64,000 bases of DNA from Chloroflexota bacterium (lineage in GTDB: Bacteria > Chloroflexota > Limnocylindria > Limnocylindrales > CSP1-4), in contig JAJXUG010000011.1 of the NCBI GenBank assembly GCA_021783095.1, forward strand, positions 27,815 to 91,814, read 5' to 3'. This document shows, piece after piece, positions 34,857 through 44,202 of the stretch. The position numbers and the translations under genes are program-made. A model generated the notes under the pieces. That model did not search any database. It worked only from the letters and a program-made list of their open reading frames with translations, and was not told where the DNA came from. How positions within the stretch are numbered: position 1 is the stretch's first letter; every line of letters starts with the position of its first letter.

Positions 34857-37262
34857 CTAGCCCTCCTGGCCCGGTGCGCCCGAGGCACCGGCTGCGAGAC
34901 GCGCCGCGGCGACCGCGGCCTGACCATAGCTGACCCCGCCGTCGTTCACGGGGACCTGGCGATTGATGAACACGTCGAAGCCGTCGGCGGCGAGCTCCCG
35001 CAGCAGCGTGGATGCGAGCCGCCGGTTCTGGAACACGCCGCCCGAGAGGCACACCGTCGTGGTGCTGGTCCGGGCGTGGGCGTCGGAGAGGAGCTCGCGA
35101 GTGACCTGCGCGATGGTCGCCTGGAACCGGGCGGCGAGCACGGGGCCCGATTCGCCCGAGCCCAGCAGGGACGCGAGCGTCGGGCGCGGGTCGTAGACCA
35201 GCAGGTCGTCGCGGTACGCCAGCCGGTAGGGCAGCGGGTCCGCGCGGCGGTCGCCTGCCGCGAGCTCGAGGTCGATGGCCGCCTGCGCCTCGTACTCGGC
35301 CACGTCGCGGATCCCCAGCAGCGCCGCCGCCGCGTCGAACAGCCGGCCTGCGGACGACGCGACTGGCGCGTTCAGCCGCCGGGCGATCTGCGTCCGCACC
35401 AGCGCCACCTCGCGCGGGTCGAGCCGCTCGAGGAACCCGGCCGCGAGCTCTTCCGCGGCGGGCATCCCGCGGATCGCCCCGTCGTCGAGGTCCTCGCTCC
35501 CGTAGAGGTAGCCGAGCGCCATCCGGTACGGGCGCTTGACCGCGAGCGCGCCACCGGGCAGCGGCGCCCGGGCGAACCGCGCGAGCCGCCGGTAGCCGCG
35601 CAGGTCGGCCAGCAGCACCTCGCCGCCCCAGAGGGTGCCGTCGTCGCCCATGCCGAGCCCGTCGTAGGCGACGCCCAGGAACGGCTCGGTGATCCCGTGC
35701 TCCGCGGCGCACGAGGCCACGTGCGCGTGGTGGTGCTGGACGGCGATGCGCCGGTTCGCGGGGAACCGCGCCACGGCGTGCTTCGTGGACAGGTACTCGG
35801 GGTGGAGGTCGTGGACGACCACCTCGGGGTCGAGGGCGAGCAGCCGCGAGAGGTGCTCCAGGCCGTCGGTGAAGGCGCGATGGGTCGCGAGGTCCTCGAG
35901 GTCGCCGTTGTGCGGCGCCACGTGCGCCCGCTCGCCGCGCGCCAGGGTGAAGGTGTGCTTGAGCTCGGCCCCCACGGCGAGGAGCGGGACTGGCGTCGCG
36001 ATCGGCAGCGGCATCGGCTCAGGGGCGTAACCGCGCGCCCGCCGGACCACCGACTCGCGGCCGGCGATGACGCGCGTCACGGAGTCGTCGTACCGGGCGC
36101 GGATCTCCCGGTCGTGGACCAGGAAGCCGTCGGCGATGCCCGCCAGGCGCGCGAGGGCGTCCTCGTCGTCGGTCGCGAGCGGCTCGTCGGTCAGGTTGCC
36201 CGACGTGAGGACGAGCGGGCGATCCAGGTGCGCGAGCAGCAGGTGGTGGAGCGGCGTGTACGGCAGGAACACGCCGAGTCGGCGGTTGCCCGCGGCGACC
36301 GAGCGGGCGAGCACGGAGCGCGCGGCGGGGCGCGCCTCGAGCAGGACGATGGGCCGGGCCGGGCCGGTCAGCAGCTTGCGCTCCAGCACGCCCACGCGGC
36401 ACAGGGCCTCGGCGGCCGCCGCGTCGCGGACCATGACCGCGAACGGCTTCGCCCAGCGGCGCTTCCGGTCGCGCAGGCGTCGGACCGCGTCCTCGTCGGT
36501 GGCATCGCAGGCGAGGTGGTACCCGCCCAGGCCCTTGACCGCCACGATCTGCCCCTCGCGGAGCGCTCGCACGGCCGTCACGAGCGCCTGCTCCGCCACG
36601 GCCGAGGGCGCGGGCGTGCCAGTCGCCTGCCAGGCGATGCGGGGACCGCAGGCGGCGCAAGCCACGGGCTCGGCGTGGAACCGGCGGTTGGCGGGGTCGC
36701 GGTACTCGCGCTCGCAGGCATCGCACAGCGGGAAGGCGCGCATCGTGGTCTGGGCCCGGTCGTAGGGGAGCTCGTCGATGATCGTGGCGCGCGGCCCGCA
36801 GTTGGTGCAGTTGATGAACGCGTAGCGGTACCGCCGGTCGGTGGGGTTGAACAGCTCGGACAGGCAGTCGTCGCAGGTGGCGATGTCCGGCGGGAAGAGC
36901 CGTTCCTGGGCGGCGGCGGACACGCTCTCGTCGATCTGGAACCCGGCCGGGAGCGCCGCGGCGATCGCCGGGTCGAGCGGCACCGAGGTGACGCGCTCAA
37001 CCCGGGCGCGCGGGGGCGCATCGGTGCGCAGGCGCCGTGCGAAGGCGTCGAGCGCCGCGAGGGTGCCGGCGGCCTCGATCTCCACCCTGCCCGCGGCATT
37101 GCGGACGCGGCCGTGCAGCCCGAGTTCAGTCGCCAGGCGCCAGACGAACGGACGGAAGCCCACGCCCTGCACCACCCCCTCGACGAAGAGGGCGTGGGCG
37201 GCATGGTTCGGATCGGCGGCCGGGACGCGCACGTCCGACTGGACGGTTGCAGCCATGCGCAT
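34857..37262 (-). CDS. hypF: carbamoyltransferase HypF
   Basis: An 801-residue HypF that makes the carbamoyl-adenylate and passes it to HypE. Domains in order: acylphosphatase ([17 protein letters not shown]), two zinc-finger pairs (CDDC, CTNC, CDAC, CAAC), a YrdC-like domain ([28 protein letters not shown]) and a Kae1-like domain ([19 protein letters not shown]). ATG 37262 is used; ATG 37256 is two codons later. It is the first gene of hypFCDE. Confidence 0.96.
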   Translation of the reverse strand: MRMAATVQSDVRVPAADPNHAAHALFVEGVVQGVGFRPFVWRLATELGLHGRVRNAAGRVEIEAAGTLAALDAFARRLRTDAPPRARVERVTSVPLDPAIAAALPAGFQIDESVSAAAQERLFPPDIATCDDCLSELFNPTDRRYRYAFINCTNCGPRATIIDELPYDRAQTTMRAFPLCDACEREYRDPANRRFHAEPVACAACGPRIAWQATGTPAPSAVAEQALVTAVRALREGQIVAVKGLGGYHLACDATDEDAVRRLRDRKRRWAKPFAVMVRDAAAAEALCRVGVLERKLLTGPARPIVLLEARPAARSVLARSVAAGNRRLGVFLPYTPLHHLLLAHLDRPLVLTSGNLTDEPLATDDEDALARLAGIADGFLVHDREIRARYDDSVTRVIAGRESVVRRARGYAPEPMPLPIATPVPLLAVGAELKHTFTLARGERAHVAPHNGDLEDLATHRAFTDGLEHLSRLLALDPEVVVHDLHPEYLSTKHAVARFPANRRIAVQHHHAHVASCAAEHGITEPFLGVAYDGLGMGDDGTLWGGEVLLADLRGYRRLARFARAPLPGGALAVKRPYRMALGYLYGSEDLDDGAIRGMPAAEELAAGFLERLDPREVALVRTQIARRLNAPVASSAGRLFDAAAALLGIRDVAEYEAQAAIDLELAAGDRRADPLPYRLAYRDDLLVYDPRPTLASLLGSGESGPVLAARFQATIAQVTRELLSDAHARTSTTTVCLSGGVFQNRRLASTLLRELAADGFDVFINRQVPVNDGGVSYGQAAVAAARLAAGASGAPGQEG

Positions 37263-37347
37263 AGCGTCGTCGCGCAAGGTCGGCCCAAGATGTGCCGAAC
37301 GGCCCGAAACCATGTCCGGACGGACGGGGGCTCGCCGCGCCTGTTTC

Positions 37348-37380
37348 CCCGCTGCCCGCGGCCGCGTCGCGGGCAGCGGG
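37348..37380 (-). terminator. terminator-like hairpin after the gene at 37440
   Basis: A 13-bp perfect stem, CCCGCTGCCCGCG (37348-37360) paired with 37368-37380, has a 7-nt loop. It lies 60 bp downstream of the stop of the uncharacterised gene at 37440 and upstream of hypF, so it probably insulates the hyp operon. No T-tract follows. Confidence 0.7.
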
Positions 37381-37439
37381 ACCGCCGGGGCACCGCACGC
37401 CCGCGCTGGGGCGAGGCCTGCGCTCGCCCGGACGAACCG

Positions 37440-37964
37440 TCAGCCAGCGATATCGACTCCGGCCGACTCCCCGGTGTCGCGCGGCGTCGACGCCATGACC
37501 TCGGTGATGACCTCGGTGCGGGTGATCCGGTCCCGGTTCACGAGGACGACATCGCGATGCGTCGGGGCGGCGTCGCGCCCGGCGAGGCGGAAGTCCACCT
37601 CGGTCATCGGCACGAAGCGCACCCACTTGGCCAGCGAGGCCATCGGCAGAGCGCTCGGCGGCCGGTGCAGATTGCCGGTGACCTCGAACGGTCCGACCTG
37701 CATCCACACCCGATCGGTGATGGTCCGGAGGCGACGCGTGGGGTCGCCCCGATGGCCGTCGACCTCGATGATGTGGAGTTCGTAGCGCTCCACGTCAAGC
37801 TCGTCCACCATCATCGTGCGCCCGTCCTCGAGCGCCTCGAGCGTCGCGCCGAAGAAGGTGAGGAGGTCCGCCTGGTTGACCTGATCGCTCAGGCGCTCCT
37901 CGCCAATGCTGACGTCCCCTCGAACGACACAATCGCCCGCCCAGGCGACCAGCTGCTCGCGCAT
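37440..37964 (-). CDS. uncharacterised protein, 174 residues
   Basis: I do not recognise this family with certainty. The protein is soluble with no signal or membrane segment. It reads as a beta-rich small domain (MMVDELDVERYELHIIEVD, then VWMQVGPFEVTGNLHRPP) ending with an Arg/Thr-rich strand segment. ATG 37964 is the best start; a longer frame to 38081 adds a Cys-rich leader with no family look. It stands alone between a membrane-anchored protein gene and hypF, with a terminator after it. Confidence 0.6.
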   Translation of the reverse strand: MREQLVAWAGDCVVRGDVSIGEERLSDQVNQADLLTFFGATLEALEDGRTMMVDELDVERYELHIIEVDGHRGDPTRRLRTITDRVWMQVGPFEVTGNLHRPPSALPMASLAKWVRFVPMTEVDFRLAGRDAAPTHRDVVLVNRDRITRTEVITEVMASTPRDTGESAGVDIAG

Positions 37965-38104
37965 GGCGATCTCCAAGCTGCAGGCGACGGCGGGTCGAAC
38001 CGTCGTGCCGCACGCGCAGCATACGCCGCCAGTCGTGGTGGGGAAGAGAGCCGTCCGGGGTGGTTTGCAGGCGCACCGCACCCCCCGTTTGGAGGGCCGT
38101 CAGG

Positions 38105-39265
38105 TCAGGGGATCGCAGCGGCAGCCTGCTCGGCGAGCGCGGCGTCCGCCGTCGTGATCACGAGCACGACGTTCCCCTGGGGCCGCAGGTAGTAGAGCAT
38201 GCCCCCGTCGCCCAGATCGAACTTCGTCCACGGCTTGCCAGCCAGCGTGATCGTGCTCTGCTTGACGGCAGACCCGGTCATCCCGAAGTAGTCCATCGTC
38301 AGCAGGCGGACCTTGGCCGCATCGAGGCCGGTCACCGAGACTGCGGTCACACCGAGCACGGGATTCCCGCTCGCGTCATTGGCCGCGGCCTGCGCCATGT
38401 GGAGGTCGTCGGGCTGCTTGCCATCGGCCGCGAGGGCGACGGCCGCCGGCTCGCCCTCGGACAGGGCCGCGCTGCCGAGCTGGCTGGCCGTCGTGAGCTG
38501 GAGGGAGCCCACCTTCGTCGGCAACAGCTTCTCGAGCTCGGGCGCATCGTGGGGGAGGCTGCTTGCGTCATTCGACGGCGAGGCGTTGGCGGACGACGCC
38601 GGCTCCGGCGAGCTGATGCTGCCGCCGTCGCCCCCGAGCGCGCGGTCGTAGGCGGAGGCGACCGTCTCGATGTCGGTGGCGGTCGCGCCCTGCGAGGCCA
38701 CAATGTCGACCAGGATGTCGCCGCGGCGGAACTCCAGGAAGATCGCCCCGGAGTTGGCGTCGGTGGCCTCGAACCCGCCGTCCGAGAGGTCGTTCTTGGT
38801 GCTCACGGCCTGGCCGATCTCGCGGGCCGCCGCGGCCGCGCGCGAGAGCGCCTCGGCGGCACCGTCGGGGATGCAGGTGACCGTCGCGAGGACGTTGGGG
38901 GCGCCGCTGCCATCGCCGGGGTCTGGGCCCGCGTACGTGGTCGATCGGCGATTCGTGTCGAACGTGGTGCCCCGCATCTGCCACTGGGCCGGCAGGCGGT
39001 TGGCGTCGGGCTCAGCGCTCCACACCGCGCTCTGGCAGCTCGAGCCCGTTCCCGCGAGCGTCCGCCAGACGGCGAGGCCGAGGGCAATCCCCGCGATGAC
39101 GATCGCGAGCAGCGCGAGCTGGGTGGCGGTCCGGCTCGATGCGGCCAGCGCGGCGCGCTCCTCTGACGGTCGGCGGCGCGGCGCCTGGGGCACCTCCGTG
39201 GGTGACGGGTACCCGGATCGCGGGTGGCGCAGCGGATTGCGCGAAGGGGTGCGCGGCTCGGTCAT
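38105..39265 (-). CDS. membrane-anchored protein with large extracytoplasmic domain
   Basis: A 386-residue protein. Residues 1-40 are a Pro/Arg-rich cytoplasmic tail, 45-68 a single membrane helix (ATQLALLAIVIAGIALGLAVW), and the rest is exported with a Ser/Ala/Pro-rich linker near the middle. The C-terminal part (LTMDYFGMTGSAVKQ, then AGKPWTKFDLGDGGMLYYLRPQGNVVLVITT) resembles uncharacterised lipoprotein-like beta domains. No catalytic motif is seen. ATG 39265 matches the start of the basic N-terminus; the frame open further upstream looks random. Confidence 0.65.
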   Translation of the reverse strand: MTEPRTPSRNPLRHPRSGYPSPTEVPQAPRRRPSEERAALAASSRTATQLALLAIVIAGIALGLAVWRTLAGTGSSCQSAVWSAEPDANRLPAQWQMRGTTFDTNRRSTTYAGPDPGDGSGAPNVLATVTCIPDGAAEALSRAAAAAREIGQAVSTKNDLSDGGFEATDANSGAIFLEFRRGDILVDIVASQGATATDIETVASAYDRALGGDGGSISSPEPASSANASPSNDASSLPHDAPELEKLLPTKVGSLQLTTASQLGSAALSEGEPAAVALAADGKQPDDLHMAQAAANDASGNPVLGVTAVSVTGLDAAKVRLLTMDYFGMTGSAVKQSTITLAGKPWTKFDLGDGGMLYYLRPQGNVVLVITTADAALAEQAAAAIP

Positions 39266-39344
39266 TGCGCTAAGGATGCCTTGCGCGGGCGAATGGTGCG
39301 GCGTCTCGTCCCGCAAGCGGGGGACGGGGCCCGGGCCCGACTCC

Positions 39345-40385
39345 CTACCCGTCCTCGGCGAGGCGCCCCGCGCGGAACGCGGCCATGTACTCGGCACCGT
39401 AGGGATCACGTCCGAGCAGGAGGTCCGACGCGAGCCGGTAGGCGGTGGCGTCGCGGTCGGCACCGAAGACGCGGCCCAGGTCCGACGCCACCGGGTCGAC
39501 GATCCCGCTGTCGATCCCCGCCGCCGAGGCGAGGTCGATGAACACGTCATTGAGGATCCGGCGCGCGGGCATCCCGAACGACACGTTCGACAGGCCGCCG
39601 GTCAGGTGGACCTCCGGACCGTACTCCGCGCGCAGCTGGCGGGCGGCATCGAGGACGTGGGACGGCGCGTCCGGCTCGACCGCGACCGGCAGGACCAGAG
39701 GGTCGACGAAGCAGGCGTCGAGGGGGATCTGCCGGGCGATCGCCAGCTCGACGATGGCGATCCCGTTGCGCACGCGGTCGTCGGTGTCGGCGGGCATCCC
39801 CGACGGGCCGCTGCAGGCGAGGATCACCGCGCAGCCCGCCTCCTGGGCCACGTCGAGCACCTCCGGGCGCTCGAGCGACGCGGAGTTGAGCAGCAGCCGG
39901 CCCTGCGGCTGGGTCGACGCCGAGACGCCTGCCGCGATCACGGCCACATCCGAGGAGTCGATGGCCACCGGGACCCTGGCGCTCGCCTCGACCGTCGTCA
40001 CCAGCCAGGCGATCGCCTCGGCCCGGGTGCCGGAATCGGCGGACACCTCGTCCACGTTGAGGTCCAGCCAGTCGGCGCCGGCCGCCTCCTGCCGCGCGGC
40101 CATGACGCGGATGTAGGCTGCGGCGGTGTCGGCGTGGTCGCCCGCGTCGAGGCCCCACCGGATGGCGCTCGCGACGTGCTTGATCCGGCCGTTCGCGTAG
40201 TCCTTGGCGGCGGCGAGCGCGGGGTGGACGGGCAGGACTCGCCGCTCGCCCGCGTCGTCGAAGCCGATCCCGACCGCCCCGTCGGGCAGTTCGACGGCGT
40301 GGCGGCCCGCCCGCCGCACGACGCGGGTCGCGTGGATGTTCTCGCCGATGACGAGGAACGGCTGGCCGACGCGGTCGAGCCTCAC
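39345..40385 (-). CDS. methyltetrahydrofolate:corrinoid methyltransferase (pterin-binding family)
   Basis: A 346-residue pterin-binding TIM-barrel protein of the AcsE/MtvA/MetH-methyl-THF type. Visible markers are VIGENIHAT at the N-terminus, ADWLDLNVDE, PVAIDSSD and LLNSASLE. It transfers a methyl group between a corrinoid protein and tetrahydrofolate. Its ATG overlaps the stop of the MetF-MetV gene (ATGA), so methyl-THF made here meets MetF directly. The corrinoid partner is probably the protein at 45831. Confidence 0.88.
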   Translation of the reverse strand: MRLDRVGQPFLVIGENIHATRVVRRAGRHAVELPDGAVGIGFDDAGERRVLPVHPALAAAKDYANGRIKHVASAIRWGLDAGDHADTAAAYIRVMAARQEAAGADWLDLNVDEVSADSGTRAEAIAWLVTTVEASARVPVAIDSSDVAVIAAGVSASTQPQGRLLLNSASLERPEVLDVAQEAGCAVILACSGPSGMPADTDDRVRNGIAIVELAIARQIPLDACFVDPLVLPVAVEPDAPSHVLDAARQLRAEYGPEVHLTGGLSNVSFGMPARRILNDVFIDLASAAGIDSGIVDPVASDLGRVFGADRDATAYRLASDLLLGRDPYGAEYMAAFRAGRLAEDG

Positions 40386-42178
40386 GAGGCTTCATCCGGC
40401 TTGGGCGCGTCGTCATTCGCGGCCAGGGGTTCCGGCCCGGGCGCGTCGGCCTCGGCGCCGTCCGTCTTCGGGGCCTCCGGCTTCGGCCCCGCGAGGGTTG
40501 AGTCGGACCCCGCCGCCACGGGCTTCGTCGGCTTCGTCGCCACGAGGGGCGCCATCGGCAGGGCCGCCCGCCCCGGCCGCCGCGCGATGTGGTCGCGCTC
40601 GAGGAACGCGTTGCCCCAGGCGGATGTTCGCTGGAGGGCGTTGTCCTGGATGACCGGCGCCCGGTCGAGCATCGTGAGCTCCTCGCCGTACGGCTTGAGG
40701 CGCTTGTAGGCGTCGGCCCAGATGCACGTGTGGCCCGGGACCTCGCACAGCCCGTCGTGCGCGCCGCCGCAGGGGCCGTTGCGCTGGTTCTTCTGGCAGT
40801 GGCTCTCGGGGCACAGGTACGCGATGTCCGGCAGCGAGCAGTCGCCGCAGTCGCGGCAGTCGAACATCGGCACCTTGACCGCCTGCTCGAGCATGTGCAC
40901 CGGCCTGTCGAGGTTGTACTGCTCGACCTTCTCGTAGACCTTCTTCCAGACGCCGAAGCCGGGCGAGTCGGGGTCGAAGGCCCGCTCGTGGACGATGCGG
41001 CTGAACCGGTAGAGCGGGTTGACCTTGGCCCGGGCGGCCTTGCGGGCGACGGGCGTGAGCGATCGTGCGTAGGCCTTCGCCGGCTGGTCGGTCGGGAGCC
41101 CGTCCGCGTCGCGCTCGAACAGGTGGAACGCCGCGGGCAGGCCCCAGGAGACGTCCTTGAGGAGCGCCTTCCAGTCGCCGGCCGGATGCGCGTCCACGAG
41201 CTCGAGGATCCGCGCGATCTCGCCCGCGTTGCGGTGGCCCGAGAGGTAGACGCCCCGGAAGCCGAGCCCTCGGGCGACGATCGCCTGCTTGGCGGCGAGC
41301 TCGAGGAAGAACGCACGGCCCTTGTCGGCCCCCTTCGCCTCGCGCTCGGCCACTGCGAGCAGGTCATCGGTGACGACGCAGCCCGGGACCCTGCCGGCGT
41401 TGAAGGCGCGCGCCACGGGCGCCGCCAGGATGTACGCGTTGGCGACCGCCGGGATGCCCAGCTTGTCCCGCCGGATCACGGCCAGCAGCTCGGCCAGCTT
41501 GCGGGCGTCGTAGCCAACCTGCGCGATGGCGTAGTCGGCACCGCTGCGGACCTTGAGCCCGAGCTTGAGGTACTGCGGCACGAGGTCCCGCTCGACGCGC
41601 TTGTAGGGGTCGATGGCGCAGCCCAGGAGGAACCGGTGCGTGTTCGGGTCCGCGCCCGGCCCGGCGGCGATCGCCTTGGCGAGCGCCTCGTCGCCCAGCG
41701 CGCGGTACATCTGGAGCAGCGCCACCGAGTCGATGTCGAACACCGGCCGGGAAAGCCCCTCGTAGCCCGACTCCGGGTAGTCGCCGGTCAACGCCAGGAC
41801 AGACGTCAGGCCGCGGCTCAGGAGCTCCCAGCCCAGGCTCTGGAGCGCGTTGCGGCTGCGGTCGCGACACGCGACGTGGACGATCGCGTCGTGGCCCAGC
41901 GCCTGCGCGCTCTCGCCCAGCGTCGACGGGGAGAGCTTCGCGTGCCCGCCCGCGTTGTCGGTGATCGACACGGCGGTGATCCGCGGGTTGCCGACGAGGT
42001 CCTGCGCCGCCTTGAGCTGGTTGGCGCCCTTCGCGTCGGCGAGCTCGCCCGCCCACGGCACCAGCTCCACGACCGTGGCCCAGCCCGCAGGGTCCGCGAG
42101 CGCCCGCCGGAGGGCGCCGGGGCCGGTGGCGGCGAGGGAGGCCGAGTCGGCTGCGGGCTTCGGGTTGGGGCTCATCAC
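40382..42178 (-). CDS. methylenetetrahydrofolate reductase fused to a MetV-type C-terminal domain
   Basis: A 598-residue fusion. The first 300 residues are a MetF-type flavin TIM barrel (AVSITDNAGGHAKLS; VLALTGDYPESGY). The second part (about 380-530) is the MetV domain with a cysteine-rich cluster (FDCRDCGDCSLPDIAYLC, CQKNQRNGPCGG). An Ala/Pro/Lys-rich tail of about 60 residues follows. In acetogens MetF and MetV form a complex for methylene-THF reduction; here it can run in the oxidative direction from methyl groups. It starts 9 bp after the corrinoid activator gene. Confidence 0.88.
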   Translation of the reverse strand: MMSPNPKPAADSASLAATGPGALRRALADPAGWATVVELVPWAGELADAKGANQLKAAQDLVGNPRITAVSITDNAGGHAKLSPSTLGESAQALGHDAIVHVACRDRSRNALQSLGWELLSRGLTSVLALTGDYPESGYEGLSRPVFDIDSVALLQMYRALGDEALAKAIAAGPGADPNTHRFLLGCAIDPYKRVERDLVPQYLKLGLKVRSGADYAIAQVGYDARKLAELLAVIRRDKLGIPAVANAYILAAPVARAFNAGRVPGCVVTDDLLAVAEREAKGADKGRAFFLELAAKQAIVARGLGFRGVYLSGHRNAGEIARILELVDAHPAGDWKALLKDVSWGLPAAFHLFERDADGLPTDQPAKAYARSLTPVARKAARAKVNPLYRFSRIVHERAFDPDSPGFGVWKKVYEKVEQYNLDRPVHMLEQAVKVPMFDCRDCGDCSLPDIAYLCPESHCQKNQRNGPCGGAHDGLCEVPGHTCIWADAYKRLKPYGEELTMLDRAPVIQDNALQRTSAWGNAFLERDHIARRPGRAALPMAPLVATKPTKPVAAGSDSTLAGPKPEAPKTDGAEADAPGPEPLAANDDAPKPDEAS

Positions 42179-42187
42179 AGGGCGACC

Positions 42188-43807
42188 TCAGGCGGGAATG
42201 GGTTCGAACAGGCAGCCGTCGGTGAACAGGTCGAAGAAGTCGGGCTCGGTCTCCAGCTCCACATGCTCGATCCGGCGCACGAGGTTGTCGAGCGCCGCCT
42301 GCCTCCCCCTCGAGAGGAGCAGGGCGCGCGCGCCGGCAATGGAGGCGTTGCCCGCCCGGATCATGCGCTCGGGCGGGGCATCCACCAAGAGCCCGATCTC
42401 CACCGCGGTCCGGATGTCGAGCGCATTGGCGAAACCGCCCGCCAAGTACACGTGGTCGAGGTCCTTTGGCCGCAGCCCGAGCCGCCGGAGCAGGACGCGC
42501 TGGCCGACCGCAGTCGCGGCCTTGGCGACGGAGAGATGGCTCGCGTCGCTGCGCGAGAACGTGATCCGGGGATCGTCGATGATGCGGAACTCGGCCGAGC
42601 CGCCGCGGAACGTGCCCCTGGTGGTCATCCATTCTGCGCGGCGCAGGATCGCCAGCAGGTCCACCAGGCCGGAGCCGCAGATCCCCTCGGGCGGGGCGTC
42701 GCCGATGACGTCCACCTCGAACTCGTCGTCGACCAGGCGCGCCCGCTCGATCGCGCCCTCGGCGCCGGGCATGCCGTAGCGGACGCCGCCGCCCTCGAAC
42801 GCCGGGCCGGCGGGGCTCGACGCCGCCAGCACGCGGTGCCCGTCGGAGGCGATGATCTCGGTGTTCGTGCCGATGTCCACGAGCAGGAACGAGCCGCCGC
42901 GCTCGATCGCGTCCACGGCGACCAGGTCCGCGGCTGCGTCCGCGCCGACGTGGCAGGCGATGAGCGGCGCCGCCACGACGCGGCCCTGCGGGTGCATCAG
43001 CACGCCGAGCTCATGGGCGCGCCGCGTGATCATCGTCGAGGCGGCCTCGCCCGAGCGCCACGCCGTCTCGGTGACGGAGCGGTACGGGAGCCGGCCGATG
43101 GGCGCGACGTCCAGGCCGAAGGCGAGATCGCGCATGGTGGGGTTGCCGACCACCACCATCTCGACCAGCTGCCGCCGCTCGAGGCCCAGCTCCGAGCACA
43201 GCCGCTTGAGCTCGTGGTTGAGCGCGCGGCGGAGCGCGAGGCGCAGCTCCCCGGGCCGCTCGGCCTCGTAGCTGATGCGGGTCATGACGTCGCTGCCGCC
43301 GAAGCGCTGGGGGTTCTCGATGGACGCGATGGCCAGGACGGCGCCCGAGCGCAGATCCACGAGCTCGAGCACGACGGTCGTGGTGCCCACGTCGAGCGCC
43401 ACGCCGACGATCGCGCCACCGACGGCGCCCAGGTCGGTGCCGTCGTCGGCCACCACCCGCCCGGCAACCTCGTGCACGGCGGGGTCGAGGTCGGGGTCGG
43501 CCCGCTGCTCGTCAGGGGCGAGCAGGATGCGCAGCCGGCGGCGGAGGACGCGGAACTCCACATCATCCTCGGCCGTGGCGACGCTCGCCTGGCAGGCGAG
43601 CCGGAACGAGGGACCGAGGAAGGCCTCCTCGTCGGTGCGCGGCGTGAGTTGGTCGGCGCCCGACCGGATCTCCACCACGCACTCGTGGCAGCGCCCCGTC
43701 CTGCGACACGAGGCGGGCACGACGACCGAGAGCTCGGCAGCGACGTCGAACAGCGACTGGCCGGGCACGAGCGGGCGACGCTCGGAGCCGTGGATGAACT
43801 CGGGCAT
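42188..43807 (-). CDS. corrinoid activation/regeneration protein (RACE; ferredoxin plus DUF4445)
   Basis: A 539-residue reductive activator of corrinoid methyltransferases. An N-terminal 2Fe-2S ferredoxin has Cys34, 40, 43 and 72 (CRRTGRCHEC and later ACQASV). The C-terminal ASKHA-type ATPase half contains VALDVGTTTVVLELVDL, FLLVDIGTNTEI and GICGSGLVDLLAIL. It reduces adventitiously oxidised cob(II)alamin back to Co(I), driven by ATP. It is the first gene of the operon 43807-39345 and lies behind three CCTATCGAA-type repeats. Confidence 0.92.
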   Translation of the reverse strand: MPEFIHGSERRPLVPGQSLFDVAAELSVVVPASCRRTGRCHECVVEIRSGADQLTPRTDEEAFLGPSFRLACQASVATAEDDVEFRVLRRRLRILLAPDEQRADPDLDPAVHEVAGRVVADDGTDLGAVGGAIVGVALDVGTTTVVLELVDLRSGAVLAIASIENPQRFGGSDVMTRISYEAERPGELRLALRRALNHELKRLCSELGLERRQLVEMVVVGNPTMRDLAFGLDVAPIGRLPYRSVTETAWRSGEAASTMITRRAHELGVLMHPQGRVVAAPLIACHVGADAAADLVAVDAIERGGSFLLVDIGTNTEIIASDGHRVLAASSPAGPAFEGGGVRYGMPGAEGAIERARLVDDEFEVDVIGDAPPEGICGSGLVDLLAILRRAEWMTTRGTFRGGSAEFRIIDDPRITFSRSDASHLSVAKAATAVGQRVLLRRLGLRPKDLDHVYLAGGFANALDIRTAVEIGLLVDAPPERMIRAGNASIAGARALLLSRGRQAALDNLVRRIEHVELETEPDFFDLFTDGCLFEPIPA

Positions 43808-43905
43808 CGAGAGAGTCTATCGGCTGGCGCGGGGGCTCCGGCCGGGGCGTTGCCATGCGGCGCGACGGTCCGATGGACGGGCGCGTCGCCCGAGGCGAGC
43901 GGCAT

Positions 43906-44151
43906 TTCGAACCTATCGAACAAGACTTGGCGACGGTGCGGCCCCGCTCACCTCGACTGGCGACTTGCCCTTCCTATTGAACACGCACGGCTCGCCGACG
44001 GCGATCTGCGGTGCGAACCGGCGGTTCTCGATGCCGAGATGGCGGTCGCCGCGCTCAACGACCGCCTCGTGAGAGCGGCCGGAAGCGCAGTCTCCGGCCA
44101 AGCCCTGCCCTGAACCGCGGCGATCGGCGAGAGATGTTCGTTCCTATCGAA
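43906..44151. repeat. three dispersed copies of a TTC-N3-CCTATCGAA element upstream of the corrinoid operon
   Basis: TTCGAACCTATCGAA (43906-43920) is an inverted repeat of TTCGA around ACCTA. A second copy, TTCGTTCCTATCGAA, lies at 44137-44151; a degenerate third, TTCCTATTGAA, at 43971-43981. All are AT-richer than the surroundings and lie in the 395-bp gap (43808-44202) upstream of the corrinoid-activator gene and downstream of galE. They are candidate regulator sites. The gap otherwise shows only short open frames with no family look. Confidence 0.6.
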
Positions 44152-44202
44152 AAGCGGTGGGTTCGAGGCCAGGCGCGTACCGCACTGAACGCCGCCCAGC
44201 GC

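Noticed and set aside
43913..44101. Small minus-strand open frame of 62 codons in the galE-activator gap
   Set aside because: No ribosome site, no recognisable motif and overlap with one of the repeat elements. It is kept as intergenic.
40589..44113. Long plus-strand open frame across the corrinoid operon
   Set aside because: It is antisense to MetF-MetV and the corrinoid activator, whose motifs are clear; composition is that of a shadow frame.
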